Under the pieces are notes generated by a model, which saw only the letters and a program-made list of their open reading frames with translations, had not been told where the DNA came from and did not search any database. The position numbers and the translations under genes were made by a program. Positions 23,154-26,315 of a stretch of DNA of 26,315 nucleotides are shown here, in pieces. This DNA is from M55B157 sp964626275 (GTDB taxonomy: Bacteria > Actinomycetota > Actinomycetes > S36-B12): NCBI GenBank assembly GCA_964626275.1, contig CAZVCZ010000011.1, positions 1 to 26,315 on the forward strand, given 5' to 3'. Each line of letters opens with the position of its first letter. The stretch's first letter is position 1.

Positions 23154-23774
23154 ATGAGTGACGACTCCGATATCGATCCGATCCGTCACACCGTGGAACC
23201 TCCAGCGCGCGCTCCCTTCGATGCGGAGCGCGCGGAGAACGCCGTCCGCGAACTGCTCCTTGCGATCGGTGAGGACCCGGATCGTGAAGGCTTGCGAAAG
23301 ACGCCGGCTCGAGTCGCGCGCGCCTATGCGGAGATCTTTTCCGGGTTGCACATGGTCGGCGAGGACGTGCTCACGACGACCTTCGATGAGGGGCACGATG
23401 AACTCGTGCTCGTGCGCGATATTGAGGTGTACAGCACCTGCGAGCACCACCTCGTTCCCTTCCATGGGGTCGCCCATGTCGGCTATATCCCTGCTCAGGA
23501 CGGTCGCATCACCGGCCTGTCGAAGCTCGCTCGCCTCGTGGACGTCTACGCCAAGCGCCCGCAGGTCCAGGAGCGGCTCACCACCCAGATCGCCGATGCC
23601 CTCGAGCGAGTCCTCGAACCACGCGGCATCATCGTCGTGATCGAGTGCGAGCATCTGTGCATGTCGATGCGTGGCGTGCGCAAGCCGGGAGCAAAGACGG
23701 TGACCAGCACAGTGCGGGGTCAACTCTCTGAGCCAGCTACTCGCGCCGAAGCGATGTCGCTGATCCTGGGCTGA
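23154..23774 (+). CDS. folE: GTP cyclohydrolase I
   Basis: A 206-residue enzyme that converts GTP to 7,8-dihydroneopterin triphosphate, the first step of folate synthesis. The zinc ligands are Cys96 and His99 in STCEHHLVPFHG and Cys169 in ECEHLCMSMRGV; the GVRKPGAKTVTSTVRG stretch that binds the GTP triphosphate follows. The N-terminal 20 residues are variable and acidic. It starts 39 nt after ftsH and ends 8 nt before folP, so it is probably co-transcribed with both. The best ribosome-site candidate, GAGAGGG, is rather far from the ATG. All catalytic positions are intact. Confidence 0.97.
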   Translation: MSDDSDIDPIRHTVEPPARAPFDAERAENAVRELLLAIGEDPDREGLRKTPARVARAYAEIFSGLHMVGEDVLTTTFDEGHDELVLVRDIEVYSTCEHHLVPFHGVAHVGYIPAQDGRITGLSKLARLVDVYAKRPQVQERLTTQIADALERVLEPRGIIVVIECEHLCMSMRGVRKPGAKTVTSTVRGQLSEPATRAEAMSLILG

Positions 23775-23782
23775 GTGCACCA

Positions 23783-24652
23783 GTGTCCTCGATGCGTCAC
23801 CCACGCGGGCTGCCGGCGGATCTTGCCGTCCTCGAGCGCACCCTCGTCATGGGCGTGTTGAACGTCACCCCGGATTCCTTCTCCGATGGCGGCCGCTGGC
23901 TTGACCCGGCGATCGCGGTCGCGCACGGCACACGGATGCATAGGGATGGAGCTGACATCGTCGATGTCGGCGGGGAGTCGACTCGCCCAGGCGCGCAGCG
24001 CATCAATGCGGAAGAGGAACTCCAGCGGGTTGTTCCTGTAGTCGCCGGATTGGTTGCCGCCGGAGTGCCGGTGAGTATCGACACCACCAGGCCTGATGTT
24101 GCGGCTGCCGCGCTGGAGGCAGGTGCCTGCCTGGTCAACGATGTCAGCGGGGGGCGCGCTGATCAGCAGATGCTGTCCTGGCTCGCCGGTGTCGAGGTCC
24201 CCTATGTTGCGATGCACTGGCGCGGACCGAGCGATGTCATGGCGAGCCTCGCGGTCTACGACGATGTGGTCGCCGAGGTGGTGGCGGAGCTTTCGGATCG
24301 CCTCGATGCTTTGTCCGTGGCGGGGGTCGATCTTGACCGCGTGGTGCTCGATCCGGGCATCGGCTTCGCCAAGGAAGCCGATCACAACTGGGCCCTGCTG
24401 CGAGATCTTGACGCGGTCATGTCTCTGGGCCGCCCGGTCCTGGTCGGAGCGTCGCGCAAGCGATTCCTCGGCTCATTGCTCGCCGATGACCGGGGCGAGC
24501 CCCGACCGGTGGAACTGCGCGACTACGCGACAGATGCGATCAGCGCTCTGGCGGCGGGTGCGGGTGCCTGGGGGGTGCGGGTTCATGATGTGCGGGGCAG
24601 TCGGGATGCTGTTGCGGTCGCCGCTGCGTGGAGGGAGGGTCGCCAGCCATGA
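23783..24652 (+). CDS. folP: Dihydropteroate synthase
   Basis: A 289-residue TIM-barrel enzyme that joins 6-hydroxymethyl-dihydropterin diphosphate to p-aminobenzoate; it is the target of sulfonamides. The signatures are VMGVLNVTPDSFSDGG, GADIVDVGGESTRPGA, LVNDVSGG, VLDPGIGFAKEADHN, GASRKRFLG and RVHDVRGSRDAV (pterin- and phosphate-binding loops), all intact. The start is GTG 23783 or ATG 23792 three codons later; neither has a good ribosome site. The 3' end, rich in GGAGGGAGGG (24630-24639), provides the ribosome site of folB, and the TGA overlaps its ATG (ATGA). Confidence 0.96.
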   Translation: MSSMRHPRGLPADLAVLERTLVMGVLNVTPDSFSDGGRWLDPAIAVAHGTRMHRDGADIVDVGGESTRPGAQRINAEEELQRVVPVVAGLVAAGVPVSIDTTRPDVAAAALEAGACLVNDVSGGRADQQMLSWLAGVEVPYVAMHWRGPSDVMASLAVYDDVVAEVVAELSDRLDALSVAGVDLDRVVLDPGIGFAKEADHNWALLRDLDAVMSLGRPVLVGASRKRFLGSLLADDRGEPRPVELRDYATDAISALAAGAGAWGVRVHDVRGSRDAVAVAAAWREGRQP

Positions 24653-25026
24653 ACGGGCATGACCGCATCGAGATCACCGGCCTGCGTGGCATCGGCCACC
24701 ACGGTGTGTTCGAGCATGAGCGCCGCGAAGGACAGGAGTTCTTGGTCGATCTTGTCCTTGAGGTCGACATGGGTGCGGCGGCAGCAAGCGATGACCTCGC
24801 CGACACCGTCGACTACGGAGCCATCTCCACTGATGTTCACGCGATCATCACCGGTGAGCCGGTGAATCTGATCGAGACCCTGGCCGCTCGTATTGCTGAG
24901 GTGTGCCTCGCACATTCAGGGGTGGGTGCTGTCGAGGTCGCGGTCCACAAGCCGCAGGCGCCGATCACCGTCCCCTTCGAAGATGTGGTCGTTCGTATGC
25001 GCAGGATCAAGGACGCCGACGCGTGA
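24649..25026 (+). CDS. folB: Dihydroneopterin aldolase
   Basis: A 125-residue enzyme that cleaves dihydroneopterin to 6-hydroxymethyl-dihydropterin and glycolaldehyde. Family marks are GIGHHGVFEHERREGQEF at the N-terminus, VDYGAI, the ETLAARIA helix with the substrate-binding Glu, and the VHKPQAPI segment with the catalytic Lys near the end. ATG 24649 overlaps the folP stop (ATGA) and has the strong GGAGGGAGGG site 9 nt upstream; a longer frame begins seven codons earlier inside folP. The stop overlaps the GTG of folK (GTGA). Confidence 0.96.
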   Translation: MNGHDRIEITGLRGIGHHGVFEHERREGQEFLVDLVLEVDMGAAAASDDLADTVDYGAISTDVHAIITGEPVNLIETLAARIAEVCLAHSGVGAVEVAVHKPQAPITVPFEDVVVRMRRIKDADA

Positions 25027-25505
25027 CGACTCGTGCAGTTCTGGCACTCGGGGCGAACCTCGGGGATCGCCTCGCCGCACTCCAGGGAGCTGTGGATGCG
25101 CTCGGCGCCCACGGTCAGGTCGAGGTGCTCGCGGTGTCGTCGGTGTATTCGACCGCGCCGGTGGGTGGGCCGGAGCAGGACGACTATCTCAACGCAGTGG
25201 TGCTCGTCGACATCGAACTCTCCCCGCATGAGCTCCTCGCCCTCGCTCAGCGCATCGAGGCTGATCATCACCGCACCCGCGAAGTCCGCTGGGGGCCGCG
25301 CACCCTCGATGTCGACCTCATCGCACTGCAGGACGCCGAGGGCGAGGTCATCATGGACACCGCTGACCTGACCCTGCCGCATCCGCGGGCTTTCGAGCGG
25401 GCGTTCGTCTGTGTGCCCTGGACCGATGTCGAGCCTGAGCGCGCCCTTCCCGAGCTTGATGCTGCCGATGTACACCGGATAGAGGAGGAGTTGGTGATCC
25501 GGTGA
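25023..25505 (+). CDS. folK: 2-amino-4-hydroxy-6-hydroxymethyldihydropteridine pyrophosphokinase
   Basis: A 160-residue enzyme that transfers pyrophosphate from ATP to 6-hydroxymethyl-dihydropterin, making the substrate of FolP. The hallmark ALGANLGDR is at the N-terminus, SSVYSTAPVGGPEQDDYLNAV supplies pterin-binding residues, and RWGPRTLDVDLIAL holds the two Mg-binding Asp residues, followed by LPHPRAFERAFV. GTG 25023 overlaps the folB stop (GTGA); the frame is open upstream only as a shadow of folB. Its own stop overlaps the next gene in GTGA. The order folE-folP-folB-folK with tight coupling is a standard actinobacterial operon. Confidence 0.96.
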   Translation: MTTRAVLALGANLGDRLAALQGAVDALGAHGQVEVLAVSSVYSTAPVGGPEQDDYLNAVVLVDIELSPHELLALAQRIEADHHRTREVRWGPRTLDVDLIALQDAEGEVIMDTADLTLPHPRAFERAFVCVPWTDVEPERALPELDAADVHRIEEELVIR

Positions 25506-26029
25506 TCAAGCGCACCTCGATCGCCTGGCTGATCGCGCTCGCCCTCATCGGTGTGGCCATCGGGTGGGTGCTGGTGCGGATCGTGGATGCGACAGTCGGC
25601 CGGATCCTGGGTGTCCCGACGCTGGCGAGCCTGGGACTATGGGCGTTGGCGATCGGGGTGTTCCTCTGGGCGGTGATCAGTCGACCGCGATTGGTTCATC
25701 CGGATGATCGGGGGAGGGGGCGCCGGCCCGGATCATCACCGGCCTATGTCGCCACAGGGGATCCGCAGGCGTCGCGCCGTGGGCATCCTGAGCGGATGCC
25801 GCCGCTCCTGGCGGCGCGAACAGCAGCGTTGGCGATGGCGGCCTCCCGCACGGGCGCGGTGATCGGGGGCTTCTATCTCGGAATTTTCGCCGCCCTCGTG
25901 GGAGTGATCTCGACCCCGAGTGGCTCGGATTCGGCGACCGCGTCGCTCATCGCGGTGGGAGCCTGCGTCGTGCTGGTGGGTTCGGCGATCTGGTTGGAAT
26001 CGATGTGCCGCCTGCGCGGTGAGGACTAG
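25502..26029 (+). CDS. DUF3180 family membrane protein
   Basis: A 175-residue protein with four membrane helices (about 7-31, 40-62, 118-140 and 146-167), the middle two separated by a polar basic loop of about 55 residues (SRPRLVHPDDRGRGRRPG onward). Length, helix layout and position right behind folK match the actinobacterial DUF3180 family, whose function I do not know. GTG 25502 overlaps the folK stop (GTGA), so translation is coupled to the folate enzymes, but a direct part in folate synthesis is not shown. The TAG at 26027-26029 is 29 nt before the next gene. Confidence 0.85.
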   Translation: MIKRTSIAWLIALALIGVAIGWVLVRIVDATVGRILGVPTLASLGLWALAIGVFLWAVISRPRLVHPDDRGRGRRPGSSPAYVATGDPQASRRGHPERMPPLLAARTAALAMAASRTGAVIGGFYLGIFAALVGVISTPSGSDSATASLIAVGACVVLVGSAIWLESMCRLRGED

Positions 26030-26045
26030 GGCTCAGCCCACCCGC

Positions 26046-26051
26046 TAGGGT
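26046..26051 (+). promoter_or_regulatory. -10 box of a leaderless promoter for the last gene
   Basis: TAGGGT is followed by exactly 7 nt and then ATG 26059, and no Shine-Dalgarno lies between. This indicates a separate transcript starting at the A of the start codon. Confidence 0.5.
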
Positions 26052-26058
26052 TCAGGCC

Positions 26059-26315
26059 ATGAGCGAGGCACTCGAGGACCTGCCCTTCGACGAACTGCGC
26101 CACCGCGCCTTCCACGTCGCTGAGCGCCACCTGGATATCGGCTTCTTCTCGAGTGTGTTCTCGCACATGCCGGGGATGCACGCGATTGAGGGCGAGGGCG
26201 GCGACCTCGGCTCCACCGGCGGGACGATCATTGAGACGGTGAAGGCCGCGCGGGAGATGTTCGCCAAGAATCCGGACATCGACGCCGACACCGAGGCGCT
26301 GCTGCGGGCGAAGTT
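26059..26315 (+). CDS. Conserved hypothetical protein, 3' truncated by the window edge
   Basis: The first 85 codons of a protein I cannot assign to a function. It opens with the acidic MSEALEDLPFDELRHRAFHVAERHLD and continues with GFFSSVFSHMPGMHAIEGEGG and a helical stretch TIIETVKAAREMFAKNPD. The composition is that of a soluble, mostly helical cytoplasmic protein, without signal peptide or membrane helix. Short acidic proteins of this appearance are, as far as I recall, found behind folK/DUF3180 in other actinobacteria. The ATG is supported by a TAGGGT box 7 nt upstream. The rest lies outside the window. Confidence 0.7.
   Translation, partial: MSEALEDLPFDELRHRAFHVAERHLDIGFFSSVFSHMPGMHAIEGEGGDLGSTGGTIIETVKAAREMFAKNPDIDADTEALLRAK

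Noticed and set aside
26030..26041. GGGCTCAGCCCA small palindrome after the DUF3180 gene
   Set aside because: Four to five pairs only, common by chance at this GC content.
1..26315. tRNA genes, CRISPR arrays, insertion sequences, prophage, toxin-antitoxin or biosynthetic clusters
   Set aside because: Gaps between genes are short, and none shows cloverleaf elements, spaced direct repeats, transposase or integrase frames; the gene content is ordinary chromosomal.

Overview
The window is 26.3 kb of GC-rich, densely packed bacterial DNA. It looks like the chromosome of an actinobacterium, probably of the order Micrococcales, although the genus cannot be fixed from sequence alone. Three things point this way: strong G/C bias at third codon positions; the block ppa / dacB / DUF2342 metalloprotease / tilS / hpt / ftsH / folE-folP-folB-folK / DUF3180, which is typical of Actinobacteria; and several genes with a TANNNT -10 box about 7 nt before the start codon (leaderless transcripts). 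No tRNA, rRNA, CRISPR array, insertion sequence or prophage gene was seen, and no gene-free gap exceeds 300 bp.

Region 1 (1-7.6 kb) is histidine catabolism. After the end of a ketoglutarate-semialdehyde-type aldehyde dehydrogenase comes a converging IclR regulator (HutR). Its divergent promoter carries a perfect 16-bp palindrome that fits the HutR consensus known from corynebacteria. hutU-hutI-hutH follow, joined by 4-nt stop/start overlaps, and hutG converges on hutH from the opposite strand. Together they convert histidine to urocanate, imidazolone propionate, formiminoglutamate and glutamate plus formamide.

Region 2 (7.65-9.04 kb, minus strand) holds a DUF6159-like membrane protein overlapping an orphan NadR-type P-loop kinase. 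Region 3 (9.2-13.8 kb) is a beta-oxidation operon: thiolase, bifunctional enoyl-CoA hydratase/3-hydroxyacyl-CoA dehydrogenase, TetR regulator and a histidine-rich phosphatase. Region 4 (13.8-17 kb) has a small membrane protein converging on a minus-strand run: ppa, thioesterase, alcohol dehydrogenase, NUDIX hydrolase.

Region 5 (17-26.3 kb) is the conserved housekeeping block: D,D-carboxypeptidase, DUF2342 metalloprotease, TilS, Hpt, FtsH, the folate enzymes, DUF3180 and the beginning of an unrecognised gene.

I see no clear new multi-gene system. The observations most worth a second look are the HutR operator/promoter layout, the Cys-Ser-Gly cofactor triad in HutH, the His-to-Asn change at a metal site of HutG, two long inverted repeats placed right behind stop codons, a tandem CTGATCAG repeat before ftsH, and the leaderless-promoter series.
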